A DNA stretch of 15,196 nt, taken from the NCBI GenBank assembly GCA_021786555.1, contig JAJYNB010000428.1:1-15196 (forward strand). Direction: 5' to 3'. The position numbers and the translations under genes are program-made. The stretch's first letter is position 1. Every line of letters begins with the position of its first letter. Positions 1 to 7,178 of this stretch are shown here, one piece after another. Below the pieces are notes generated by a model that saw only the letters and a program-made list of their open reading frames with translations, was not told where the DNA came from and ran no database searches. Source of the DNA: Bacillota bacterium. GTDB taxonomy: Bacteria; Bacillota; Desulfitobacteriia; Desulfitobacteriales; JAJXUE01.

Positions 1-1
1 C

Positions 2-502
2 CGATCTTTGAGCCGGTACGTCTCCTTCAGCAAGCGGGACCATGGGATGAGGCTGAAGCCTGATTGGGTCCTGGGGGCGTTCATGCTGGCGCCCAGACAA
101 GTCCTGGAGGATATCGGCGGGTTTGATGAGGGTATATTCATGTACGGGGAAGATATGGATTTGTGCTACCGCATCAGGCGGCTGGGACTGGAGATAGTTT
201 ACCTGCCGGATAGCGCCGTCATTCACTATGGCGGCTGTTCAGGCAAACAGGCATGGTCAGATGCCAAGCGGGAGGCGCTGGTCTGCAAGGCGAATTTCTA
301 TTTTTATCGCAAATTCTTTGGGCAGGGGTCTTTGCTCCTGGTCAGAATCTTTTACTCCATAGGCGCCGCGCTCAAGCTGCTGGGCTATGGCTTTACCAGT
401 TTGCTCCCGGGCAGGCTGCGGCGGGGCATCAATGACATGAAGACCCAATGGGTGGTACTGCTCACCCAGCTGGATTTGACCAGGCATAGCCGGCTGAAGT
501 AG
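2..502 (+). CDS. Family 2 glycosyltransferase, C-terminal part (cut by window edge)
   Basis: The frame is open to the left edge, so only the last 166 residues of a longer protein are seen. A TTG at 8 lies in frame but has no ribosome site and is not taken as the start. The visible part has the acceptor-side signature of rhamnosyltransferase-like GT2 enzymes: WVLGAFMLAPR, then GGFDEGIFMYGEDMDLCYR with the usual ED motif, then a VIHYGG segment. The N-terminal nucleotide-binding half with its DXD-like motif lies outside the window. The C-terminal tail (about residues 100-166) is basic and partly hydrophobic, suggesting contact with the inner face of the membrane. The family transfers a sugar from a nucleotide donor to a lipid-linked acceptor. 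Rhamnose as the sugar is inferred from the rfb genes downstream. The gap to the next gene is short, so they are probably co-transcribed. Confidence 0.9.
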   Translation, partial: RSLSRYVSFSKRDHGMRLKPDWVLGAFMLAPRQVLEDIGGFDEGIFMYGEDMDLCYRIRRLGLEIVYLPDSAVIHYGGCSGKQAWSDAKREALVCKANFYFYRKFFGQGSLLLVRIFYSIGAALKLLGYGFTSLLPGRLRRGINDMKTQWVVLLTQLDLTRHSRLK

Positions 503-533
503 CGGCGGTCAGGTTGACCTGCTGCTGGGTAAC

Positions 534-538
534 AGGAG
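534..538 (+). promoter_or_regulatory. Ribosome binding site that decides the GT2-GT4 start
   Basis: AGGAG at 534-538 touches the ATG at 539, which leaves no spacer. The in-frame TTG at 548 lies 9 bases downstream, a normal spacing. This favours TTG 548 over ATG 539. Confidence 0.55.
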
Positions 539-547
539 ATGTGGACA

Positions 548-2890
548 TTGAACAGAGATAGATTTAGCGGAATTGTGCCGGCGCTGCTGCTGCTGCCGGT
601 AAGTTTCGGCCTGAATGTGCTGTTGTTTATAGTAATGGCCTTTGCCGGCCTGTGGGGCAGGCTTACACCTGAGAGGCCCGGGGAAGCCGAGGCAGTAAGG
701 GACTTGAAGGCCAGCATCATCATACCGAGCTGGAATGGCAAGGACTTGCTGACCATGTGTCTGCCTGCCCTGCATAAGGCACTCGCCGTTTCAGGCGGCG
801 GGCACGAAATTATTGTGGTGGACAACGGCAGTGATGACGGCAGTGCGGCATACATAGGCTCAGCTTACCCGGACGTGAAAGTTATCGCCAGCCCCGAAAA
901 CCTCGGTTTCGGCAAGGCGGTTAACCTGGGCATCAGGGCCTCCAACCGGGACATTGTAGTCTTATTGAACAATGATATGATTGTTGAGGCGGATTTCCTG
1001 AATCCCCTGCTCGGGCAGTTCAAGGGGCGGCCGGACTTGTTCGCCGCGACCTGCCAAATCTTTTTTTGGGACGGCCCGCGCCAGGAGACCGGCAAGACCA
1101 AGGCGTGTATGCGCCGTGGCAGCATCTATCCCTGGCATGAACAGGAGTTTGACCGGGCAGGGCCCCAGGCCTCAGCCTATGCCGGCGGCGGGTCGAGCGC
1201 CTATGACCGCAGGAAGCTCCTGGCCTTGGGAGGCTTCGACGAGCTCTACCATCCCTTTTATGTGGAAGACCTGGACCTGTCCTTCATGGCCTGGAAAAGG
1301 GGCTGGCGGGTTTTGTTCGTGCCGGAAAGCAAAGTGCATCACAAGCACCGGGGGACTATAGGTACCCGTTTCAAGCCAGCCTATGTTCAGGCTGCGCTTC
1401 GCCGCAATGAAATCCTCTTTGTCTGGAAAAATATCGCTTCGCTCAAAACCCTGGCGGCACATTTTGCCTGGCTTTGGCTGAGACTTATCAGCCGGACCGC
1501 GGCGGGGAGTTTTGAGTTTACCCTGGCATATTTTCAGGCGCTCAGCTTAAGTGCCAGGGCGGCCGGCAGGAGAGCGGCGGAAAACCGTCTGGCAGTGCTT
1601 AGCGACAGGGAAGTTTTTGCCCGTTCAACCGGCCAGGCTCTTAACGGCAATGCCGTAGTGCCCGCGAAAAGCCCGGGCACTCCCCTGCGCATATTGTTCG
1701 TCTGTCCCTATATCCCTTATCCCCCCAGCCATGGCGGCGCGGTGAGGATGTACAACCTGCTTAAACAACTGGCCAAAAGCCACCAGGTATACCTGCTCTC
1801 CTTTGTAGAAAACGAGGAAGAGTTTAACGGCTTGAGCCACCTTAAGGAATTCTGCCAGGAGGTCAGGCTGATTTTGCGGCGGGAAAGCTGGCGCCGGGAC
1901 AATGTGTTGTGGCTTAGGCCTCAATCCTCTCTCAACCAGTTCTACTCCATAGAGTTTGAAGAGGCCCTGGCACAAATGGTTGAGCGCTATGACATCGACA
2001 TTGTACAGTATGAGTATACCCAGATGGCGCAATACCGACGCAACTTTTCCCGCGCCAGGACAGTTCTGACTGAACACGACGTTACCTTTCTCACCCGCTA
2101 CAGGTACCTGCGCTCCCTGGGATGGTCAGCGGAGAAGCTGAGGGCCTTTATGCGCTGGGCCGGTATGCTGGTATATGAACTGGATGTCTGCCGCCGCTTC
2201 GACCTGGTCTGTACCGTAAGCACCAAGGAGAAAGAGCTGCTGTTGACCTATGACCGTTCTTTAAGGGTGACAGATGCCGTACCCACCGGGACGGATACCG
2301 AGTATTACCGGCCCCAGGCGAGGGGGGCGGTGGAAGAGATGAGTTTGCTCTTTGTCGGTTTCTTTAAACACATGCCAAACGTGGAAGGCATTTTGTACTT
2401 CTGCCAGGAAATATATCCGCTGATCAAAGAGAAGGTCCCCAAGGCCAAACTCTATATTGTCGGAGCCAACCCGCCGCAGGAAGTCTCAGAGCTGGCGCAG
2501 GACCCAAGCATCATCATCACGGGTTTTGTGGACGATCTGCGGGATTATTATGCCAGGGCTGAAGTGTTCGTGGTGCCGATCAGGCGCGGGGCCGGCACCA
2601 GGGTCAAGATTTTTGAAGCTATGGCGGCGGGAATTCCGATTGTCTCCACTACCCTGGGGGCTGAGGGAATCGCTGTAACCCCTGGAAAAGACATTTTGCT
2701 GGCGGACACAGCGGAAGACTTTGCCGGAGAGGTCACCAGGCTCAGCCAGAACCAGAGCCTTCGGGCCGTCCTGGCCAAGGAGGCCAGGGATTTGGCAGTG
2801 AGCAAGTATGACTGGGCGAGTATCTCCAGCCGGTTGGCCTCTGAGTACTATTCCCTCCTGCGGGAAAAGGGGGAAGCGTGCCATGGGTAG
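548..2890 (+). CDS. Two-domain glycosyltransferase: membrane anchor, GT2, then GT4
   Basis: Probable bifunctional glycosyltransferase of 780 residues from TTG 548, or 783 from ATG 539. Residues about 9-38 are hydrophobic (one or two membrane segments). A GT2 domain starts near residue 55 (ASIIIPSWNG) and has VDNGSDDG near 92, LLNNDM at 139-144 as the DXD-like site, and GGFDELYHPFYVEDLDLSF around 229-245. It resembles rhamnosyltransferases. A linker of about 100 residues leads to a GT4 domain from about 379 (PLRILFVCPYIPYPPSHGGA) with VGFFKHMPNVEGI and KIFEAMAAGIPIVSTTLGAEG. In that last motif the first acidic residue of the classical E-x7-E is missing (E690 is kept), a pattern common in GT4 proteins with GAGTRVK before the motif. 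Two linked enzymes suggest two consecutive sugars are added to one growing chain. The donors cannot be told from sequence. Confidence 0.88.
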   Translation: MNRDRFSGIVPALLLLPVSFGLNVLLFIVMAFAGLWGRLTPERPGEAEAVRDLKASIIIPSWNGKDLLTMCLPALHKALAVSGGGHEIIVVDNGSDDGSAAYIGSAYPDVKVIASPENLGFGKAVNLGIRASNRDIVVLLNNDMIVEADFLNPLLGQFKGRPDLFAATCQIFFWDGPRQETGKTKACMRRGSIYPWHEQEFDRAGPQASAYAGGGSSAYDRRKLLALGGFDELYHPFYVEDLDLSFMAWKRGWRVLFVPESKVHHKHRGTIGTRFKPAYVQAALRRNEILFVWKNIASLKTLAAHFAWLWLRLISRTAAGSFEFTLAYFQALSLSARAAGRRAAENRLAVLSDREVFARSTGQALNGNAVVPAKSPGTPLRILFVCPYIPYPPSHGGAVRMYNLLKQLAKSHQVYLLSFVENEEEFNGLSHLKEFCQEVRLILRRESWRRDNVLWLRPQSSLNQFYSIEFEEALAQMVERYDIDIVQYEYTQMAQYRRNFSRARTVLTEHDVTFLTRYRYLRSLGWSAEKLRAFMRWAGMLVYELDVCRRFDLVCTVSTKEKELLLTYDRSLRVTDAVPTGTDTEYYRPQARGAVEEMSLLFVGFFKHMPNVEGILYFCQEIYPLIKEKVPKAKLYIVGANPPQEVSELAQDPSIIITGFVDDLRDYYARAEVFVVPIRRGAGTRVKIFEAMAAGIPIVSTTLGAEGIAVTPGKDILLADTAEDFAGEVTRLSQNQSLRAVLAKEARDLAVSKYDWASISSRLASEYYSLLREKGEACHG

Positions 2891-3002
2891 AACCTTTTGG
2901 AAGCTGACCGGTTACCTGCTGTTCCCCCTGGCTTTTGCCCTGCTGCTGGTGAGGGTGGGCCTGCGGTTGGCAAGGTTCTGGCTCAACAGTCTTAAGGCTT
3001 GA
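2883..3002 (+). CDS. Small cationic membrane peptide, 39 residues
   Basis: The ATG at 2883 overlaps the last eight bases of the GT2-GT4 gene and follows a purine-rich GGGGGAAG stretch that could act as a ribosome site. The 39-residue product has one hydrophobic segment (about residues 11-23, then an amphipathic stretch to 34). It carries six Arg or Lys (R3, K7, R24, R28, R31, K38) and no Asp or Glu. I do not recognise a family. The overlap suggests translational coupling, and the composition suggests a helix lying in or on the membrane, possibly helping to place the glycosyltransferases. It could also be a chance open frame: it is short and in a GC-rich region where such frames occur. Confidence 0.45.
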   Translation: MGRTFWKLTGYLLFPLAFALLLVRVGLRLARFWLNSLKA

Positions 3003-3022
3003 GTCCTAAACTCAACTTTTAG

Positions 3023-3051
3023 TTGGTAATGACAGGGGAAAGGGATAGAAT
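3023..3051 (+). promoter_or_regulatory. Candidate sigma-A-type promoter for the rfb genes
   Basis: TTGGTA at 3023-3028 and TAGAAT at 3046-3051 are separated by exactly 17 bases, close to the consensus TTGACA-N17-TATAAT. The site lies in the only sizeable gap between the upstream glycosyltransferases and rfbD, and the local sequence is much richer in A and T than its surroundings. It would give a leader of roughly 55-60 bases. No operator is recognised. Confidence 0.4.
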
Positions 3052-3078
3052 ATAGAATAGTATTACTTTTGTCGACGG

Positions 3079-3100
3079 CTTAGCGCCCGTAAGGTCTAAG
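3079..3100 (+). other. Leader hairpin directly before the rfbD ribosome site
   Basis: CTTAG at 3079-3083 pairs with CTAAG at 3096-3100. Inside it, after one unpaired C, GCC (3085-3087) pairs with GGT (3093-3095, one G-U pair) around a five-base loop. The outer arm touches the GGGAGG ribosome site (3100-3105). It may tune translation or mRNA stability. It matches no riboswitch class I know and is small enough to be chance. Confidence 0.3.
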
Positions 3101-3115
3101 GGAGGTTGCGTTTTT

Positions 3116-3967
3116 TTGAAGGTAGCAGTGTGCGGCGCCGGTGGAATGCTCGCCACCGACGTAATAGAAGTGTTCAGGCAAAAAGGGCATGAGGTGATAG
3201 GGCTTTCCATTGATGATATGGATATTACCCGGATTCAGGCGGTACTAGAGAAGCTCCAGGCTGTCAGGCCGGATATAATCTTTAACGCTGCCGCCTTCAC
3301 CAATGTGGACGGCTGTGAAAGCGAACCGGACCTGGCTTACAAGGTAAACGCCATCGGGCCGCGCAACCTGGCCATAGCTGCCGAGGGGTTAGATGCGGCT
3401 TTGATTCATATCAGCACAGACTACATATTTGGCGGCGCGGGAAATAAGCCTTACCGTGAGTATGACCAGGTGAACCCCCGCAGTGTTTATGGCAAGAGCA
3501 AGCTGGATGGGGAAATCATGGTGCGCAGCCACTGCAGCAGGCATTATATTGTCCGAACGGCCTGGCTGTTTGGGATGCATGGCAACAACTTTGTGCGGAC
3601 CATGCTGCGCCTGGCCGGCGAGAGAGAGCTGCTGTCAGTGGTAAACGATCAGCTGGGCAGCCCCACCTATACCAGAGACCTGGCTCAGGCCACAGCATTA
3701 CTGATTGAAAAACCTGCCTATGGCACCTATCATATCACTAACGGCGACGCCTGCACCTGGTTTGAATTTACCAGGGAAATTCTGCGCCAGGCCGGTTTGG
3801 AGCATGTCAAGCTGGAACCCACCACAACGGAACAGCTCAAGCGGCCGGCTGACCGGCCGCGCTATTCAGTTCTGGACAATTACATGTGGCGGCTGGAAGG
3901 CTATGCCCCGCTCCGCCCTTACTATGAGGCCCTGCAAGAATACCTGCAGCTGGAAAAAAATCCATAA
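3116..3967 (+). CDS. rfbD: dTDP-4-dehydrorhamnose reductase
   Basis: RmlD/RfbD (SpsK-like) makes the last step to dTDP-L-rhamnose: NAD(P)H-dependent reduction of dTDP-4-keto-L-rhamnose in the cytoplasm. The 283-residue length is normal. Motifs in order: nucleotide-binding GAGGML at 7-12, STDYIF at 100-105, the catalytic pair Y125 and K129 in YGKSK followed by LDGE, RTAWLFG, and VVNDQLGSPTYTRDLA near the substrate pocket. The start is TTG 3116, with GGGAGG at 3100-3105, ten bases upstream. The initiator TTG sits at the end of a run of seven T. The gene opens the four-gene rfb block; rfbA starts 16 bases after its stop. Order D-A-B-C differs from the B-D-A-C order common in enteric bacteria. 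Confidence 0.95.
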   Translation: MKVAVCGAGGMLATDVIEVFRQKGHEVIGLSIDDMDITRIQAVLEKLQAVRPDIIFNAAAFTNVDGCESEPDLAYKVNAIGPRNLAIAAEGLDAALIHISTDYIFGGAGNKPYREYDQVNPRSVYGKSKLDGEIMVRSHCSRHYIVRTAWLFGMHGNNFVRTMLRLAGERELLSVVNDQLGSPTYTRDLAQATALLIEKPAYGTYHITNGDACTWFEFTREILRQAGLEHVKLEPTTTEQLKRPADRPRYSVLDNYMWRLEGYAPLRPYYEALQEYLQLEKNP

Positions 3968-3983
3968 ACAAGGAGGACAAACA

Positions 3984-4730
3984 GTGAAAGGCATAGTCTT
4001 AGCCGGAGGAACCGGTTCCAGGTTGTATCCTCTCACCAAGGTAACCAACAAGCATCTTTTGCCTGTGGGCAAGTGCCCGATGATTTTTTACCCGCTGGCA
4101 AAACTCAAAGAAGCAGGCATCACGGAAATCATGCTTGTAACGGGCAAAGACCATATGGGCGAAGTGGTTAATCTTTTGGGCAGCGGCACAGATCTGGGCC
4201 TGGATCTAACCTTCCGTGTTCAGGATCAGGCGGGGGGAATCGCCCAGGCTCTGGGCTTGGCCGAGAACTTCGCGTGTGGGGACGGAATTGTTGTAATTCT
4301 TGGGGACAACATTTTCGAAGACAGCATCCGGGACTTTGTCAATGGGTTTGAAAAGCAGGGCCAGGGCGCCAAAATCCTGCTCAAACAGGTACCTGACCCT
4401 GAGAGATACGGAGTTGCCGAACTCAGCGGCAGCAAGGTCTTGTCCATAGAGGAGAAGCCCAAAAATCCCAAGAGCGATTACTGTGTGACCGGCATCTATA
4501 TGTATGACTCTGAGGTGTTTAACATCGTCAAAACCTTAGAGCCCTCGGGCCGGGGAGAATTGGAGATAACTGACGTCAACAACGCCTATGTCAGGCGGCA
4601 GACTCTTACTTCCGACAAATTTTCCGGCTGGTGGACTGACGCCGGGACCTTTGGTTCCCTGTATAACGCCACCAAACTGGTGCAGGATTCCAAGCTGGAT
4701 GAGTATGTAAGCAGCGTACTGGGGCTCTAA
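3984..4730 (+). CDS. rfbA: Glucose-1-phosphate thymidylyltransferase, short form
   Basis: RmlA/RfbA joins dTTP and glucose-1-phosphate to give dTDP-glucose and pyrophosphate, the entry step of dTDP-rhamnose synthesis. It has 248 residues, close to the short SpsI type of Bacillus rather than the roughly 290-residue enteric form, which carries a C-terminal allosteric extension. Visible motifs: the nucleotide loop GGTGSRLYPLT from residue 8, the LLPVGKCPMIFYPL segment, GDNIF with the metal-binding D108, EEKP near 156, GRGELEITDVN, and WTDAGTFGSLYNA at the C-terminal side. The start is GTG 3984, with AGGAGG at 3971-3976, seven bases upstream. The frame stays open far upstream inside rfbD, but no homology supports that extension. 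End-product control by dTDP-rhamnose is known for the long form; the short form may differ. Confidence 0.95.
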   Translation: MKGIVLAGGTGSRLYPLTKVTNKHLLPVGKCPMIFYPLAKLKEAGITEIMLVTGKDHMGEVVNLLGSGTDLGLDLTFRVQDQAGGIAQALGLAENFACGDGIVVILGDNIFEDSIRDFVNGFEKQGQGAKILLKQVPDPERYGVAELSGSKVLSIEEKPKNPKSDYCVTGIYMYDSEVFNIVKTLEPSGRGELEITDVNNAYVRRQTLTSDKFSGWWTDAGTFGSLYNATKLVQDSKLDEYVSSVLGL

Positions 4731-4759
4731 CAACAAGACAAATTCTGGGAGTTGAAATT

Positions 4760-5773
4760 ATGAGCAGAAAAATACTTGTTACGGGCGGGGCAGGCTTTAT
4801 CGGCAGCAACTTTGTCATGTACATGCTGAAAACCCAGCCTGAGTACCAGGTGATAAACCTGGATGCCCTGACCTACGCAGGTAATTTGGAGAATTTGAGG
4901 CCGGTGGAGCATGACCCCAACTACCGTTTTGTCAAGGGCAGCATCACCGACTATAAGCTTGTGGCGGAACTCTCCTCAGAGGGCCTGGCCGGCATTATCA
5001 ACTTCGCCGCCGAATCTCATGTGGACCGCAGCATTGAAGACCCGGGAATCTTTGTGGAGACCAATATCAAAGGTACGCAGATCCTGCTTGAGGCCGCCAA
5101 GAAATACAAGGTGGAGAGGTACTTGCAGGTATCAACCGACGAAGTGTACGGCAGCCTGGGCCCGGAGGGTTATTTCACGGAAACCACCCCAATCGCTCCC
5201 AACAGCCCTTACTCGGCCAGTAAGGCCGGGGCTGACCTGCTGGTACGGGCCTACCACGAAACTTTTGGCCTGGACGCAGTCATAACGCGTTGTTCCAACA
5301 ACTACGGGCCCTATCAGTTTCCGGAAAAACTCATTCCCCTGATTATTTCCAACGCTCTGGAGGATAAACCCCTGCCGGTTTACGGTAACGGGTTGAATAT
5401 CCGGGACTGGCTTCACGTGGCAGACCACTGCGCGGCCATTGCCGCGGTTTTTGAGCGGGGACGCAGCGGAGAAGTTTATAACATCGGCGGCAGCAACGAG
5501 CGGACCAACATTACGATTGTAAAGATTATCCTTGGGCTGCTTGGCAAGCAGGAGTCGTTGATCACCTACGTCAAGGACAGGCTGGGGCATGACCGGCGTT
5601 ATGCCATCGATTCCGGCAAGATTCAGGCTGAGCTGGGCTGGCAGCCCAAATATAGCTTTGAGACCGGCATCAAGGAGACTGTAGACTGGTACTGCCGCAA
5701 CCAGGAGTGGTGGAGCAAAATCAAATCGGGCCGGTACAGGGAATATTATGAAAAGATGTACAGCAGCAGATAG
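4760..5773 (+). CDS. rfbB: dTDP-glucose 4,6-dehydratase
   Basis: RmlB/RfbB (SpsJ-like) is an NAD-dependent short-chain dehydrogenase-type enzyme that converts dTDP-glucose to dTDP-4-keto-6-deoxyglucose. It has 337 residues, within the family range. It has the Rossmann motif TGGAGFIGSN from residue 8, the NLDALTYAGNL segment typical of this enzyme, FAAESHVDRSI, catalytic STDEVYG (T126, D127, E128), YSASK with Y151 and K155, NNYGPYQFPEKLIP for substrate binding, and IRDWLHVADHC. The start is ATG 4760 with GGGAG eight bases upstream. The gap from rfbA is 29 bases. The stop codon TAG overlaps the ribosome site of rfbC, so the two are probably translationally coupled. Confidence 0.96.
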   Translation: MSRKILVTGGAGFIGSNFVMYMLKTQPEYQVINLDALTYAGNLENLRPVEHDPNYRFVKGSITDYKLVAELSSEGLAGIINFAAESHVDRSIEDPGIFVETNIKGTQILLEAAKKYKVERYLQVSTDEVYGSLGPEGYFTETTPIAPNSPYSASKAGADLLVRAYHETFGLDAVITRCSNNYGPYQFPEKLIPLIISNALEDKPLPVYGNGLNIRDWLHVADHCAAIAAVFERGRSGEVYNIGGSNERTNITIVKIILGLLGKQESLITYVKDRLGHDRRYAIDSGKIQAELGWQPKYSFETGIKETVDWYCRNQEWWSKIKSGRYREYYEKMYSSR

Positions 5774-5785
5774 GAGGCTCCTCGC

Positions 5786-6247
5786 ATGGCGTTAATCAAT
5801 GGAGTGGTAACGAAGAAATTGGTGCGGCACAGCGATGACCGGGGATTTTTCATGGAAATCCTGCGGGATGACGACGAACTGTTAGCACGCTTTGGCCAAG
5901 CTTCCCTGTCCATGTCTTATCCGGGTGTTATCAAGGCCTTTCACTACCATGAGCGCCAGGACGACCTGTGGTTCTTCCCGGCGGGAAACGCCCAGGTGGT
6001 TCTGCATGACCTAAGGGAAGGTTCTGCTACCAAAGGTGAAACCAATGTCTTTTACATGGGAGAAACCAACCCCATGCTGCTGGTGATTCCCAAAGGTGTG
6101 GCGCACGGCTACCGGGTGCTCGGCCCGACACCGGTTATCATCACCTATTTCACAACAGAATCTTATGATCCCGAAAATCCGGACGAGAAAAGGCTGGCTT
6201 GGAACGATCCAGTTATTGACTTTGACTGGACAACCCAAAGCCGCTGA
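5786..6247 (+). CDS. rfbC: dTDP-4-dehydrorhamnose 3,5-epimerase family protein, short form
   Basis: A cupin-type sugar epimerase of 153 residues, shorter than the usual RmlC of about 180 and similar in size to SpsL of Bacillus. It would convert dTDP-4-keto-6-deoxyglucose to dTDP-4-keto-L-rhamnose. Seen: DDRGFFMEI at 17-25, GVIKAFHYHERQDDLW at 47-62 in the position of the classical GVxRGLHxQ catalytic segment (candidate base H53), PKGVAHGYRVLG around 103-112, and the family ending YDPENPDEKRLAWNDP followed by FDW. TAGGAGG at 5771-5777 lies eight bases before ATG 5786. The gene completes the rfb set. The altered catalytic segment leaves open whether it epimerises both C3 and C5; the neighbouring rfbD suggests it does. 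Confidence 0.88.
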   Translation: MALINGVVTKKLVRHSDDRGFFMEILRDDDELLARFGQASLSMSYPGVIKAFHYHERQDDLWFFPAGNAQVVLHDLREGSATKGETNVFYMGETNPMLLVIPKGVAHGYRVLGPTPVIITYFTTESYDPENPDEKRLAWNDPVIDFDWTTQSR

Positions 6248-6254
6248 TAAGCTG

Positions 6255-6277
6255 GGCTTTCTCTTACAGGGAAAGCC
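6255..6277 (+). other. Hairpin between rfbC and wzm
   Basis: GGCTTTC (6255-6261) and GAAAGCC (6271-6277) form a perfect seven-pair stem with a nine-base loop, eight bases after the rfbC stop. Only two T follow directly, so it is a poor intrinsic terminator. It may be a partial attenuator or an mRNA-stabilising element between the precursor and export genes. Confidence 0.4.
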
Positions 6278-6326
6278 TTAACTGCATAGGAAAATTATTT
6301 TAATTTGGGGAGTATTGGATAAATCT

Positions 6327-7178
6327 ATGAGTGACTATTTGGAGCCGGCAAAAATTAAACGGGCAGAGCCGCTGTGGAATCCTGTGGAGATTACCGCCAA
6401 ACTGTGGAAGAACAGGGAACTCATAAGGCAGTTCATCAGGCGGGAGGTCAGCGGACGCTACAAAGGCTCGTATCTGGGCATTGTCTGGTCCTTTCTCACC
6501 CCTTTGTTTATGCTCGCGGTTTATACCTTTGTCTTCAGCATTGTGTTTAAGGCCCGCTGGGGGACCGGCAGCGGCGGCAAGGTTGAATTTGCCCTGATCC
6601 TGTTCTGCGGCCTGACCACCTTTAATATTTTCGCCGAGTGTCTGGGCCGTGCCCCTGGACTGATTGTTGGCAATGTCAACTATGTGAAAAAGGTGGTTTT
6701 TCCTTTGGAAATCCTGCCTGTAGTCTCCCTCGGCACAGCACTGGTCCAGGCTGGAATCAATCTGGCGATTCTGGTAGTGTCCCTGATTTTCTTTTTGCGG
6801 GTATTCAACTGGACGATTGTGTTTTTGCCTTTCGTGCTCCTGCCCCTTTTGCTCCTCAGCCTCGGCGTGGGCTGGTTCTTCGCCTCCCTGGGGACATTTT
6901 TGCGGGATATCGGCCACCTGCTGGGGATTTTGATTCAAATGCTGATGTTCATGACCCCGATCTTTTATCCAATTACCGCTATTCCCCAGCGGCTGCAATG
7001 GGTTTTTTATTTAAGCCCGATCAATTACGTGGTTGAAGACATGCGGCGGATTGTGGTCTGGGGTCAAATGCCGGACTGGCGCTGGCTTTTGGTTGGAACC
7101 CTGTTCGGCCTTGTGGTGGCTGTGCTGGGCTACACCTGGTTTGAAAAGACCCGGGGGGGGTTTGCCGATGTCCTCTAA
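6327..7178 (+). CDS. wzm: Polysaccharide ABC exporter, membrane subunit (Wzm/TagG type)
   Basis: An ABC-2 type permease of 283 residues that, with Wzt, would move a lipid-linked polysaccharide out across the cytoplasmic membrane. The N-terminal part has the amphipathic segment NRELIRQFIRREVSGRYKGS leading into YLGIVWSFLTPLFMLAVYTF, a hallmark of the family. About six hydrophobic segments follow, with TPIFYPI and LSPINYVVEDMR near the end. The start is uncertain: ATG 6327 is 14 bases from GGGGAG (6307-6312), while TTG 6315, adding four residues, is only two bases from it. ATG is preferred. The gene overlaps wzt by 11 bases, as expected for two halves of one complex. The gap before it (6248-6326) holds a hairpin but no convincing promoter. 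Confidence 0.93.
   Translation: MSDYLEPAKIKRAEPLWNPVEITAKLWKNRELIRQFIRREVSGRYKGSYLGIVWSFLTPLFMLAVYTFVFSIVFKARWGTGSGGKVEFALILFCGLTTFNIFAECLGRAPGLIVGNVNYVKKVVFPLEILPVVSLGTALVQAGINLAILVVSLIFFLRVFNWTIVFLPFVLLPLLLLSLGVGWFFASLGTFLRDIGHLLGILIQMLMFMTPIFYPITAIPQRLQWVFYLSPINYVVEDMRRIVVWGQMPDWRWLLVGTLFGLVVAVLGYTWFEKTRGGFADVL
7153..7160 (+). repeat. Run of eight G at the wzm/wzt overlap
   Basis: Eight consecutive G lie in the last codons of wzm, seven bases before the wzt ATG, where they can also serve as its ribosome site. One base fewer would join wzm to wzt in frame. Confidence 0.9.

Noticed and set aside
507..521. Palindrome around CAGGTTGACCTG between the first two genes
   Set aside because: The arms are only five bases, no T run follows, and alternative pairings are equally good. 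Likely chance.
3705..3983. Upstream extension of rfbA inside rfbD
   Set aside because: The frame is open but overlaps conserved rfbD sequence. The GTG at 3984 has an ideal ribosome site and the protein family begins there.
6278..6306. Promoter-like TTAACT-N17-TAATTT before wzm
   Set aside because: The -10 box matches only three of six consensus bases in an AT-rich spot. Too weak to call.
6300..6998. Minus-strand open frame of 232 codons opposite wzm
   Set aside because: Its product is very rich in Gln, His and Glu with no recognisable domain, and it lies wholly opposite a well-supported membrane protein. Such frames arise as complements of hydrophobic codons.
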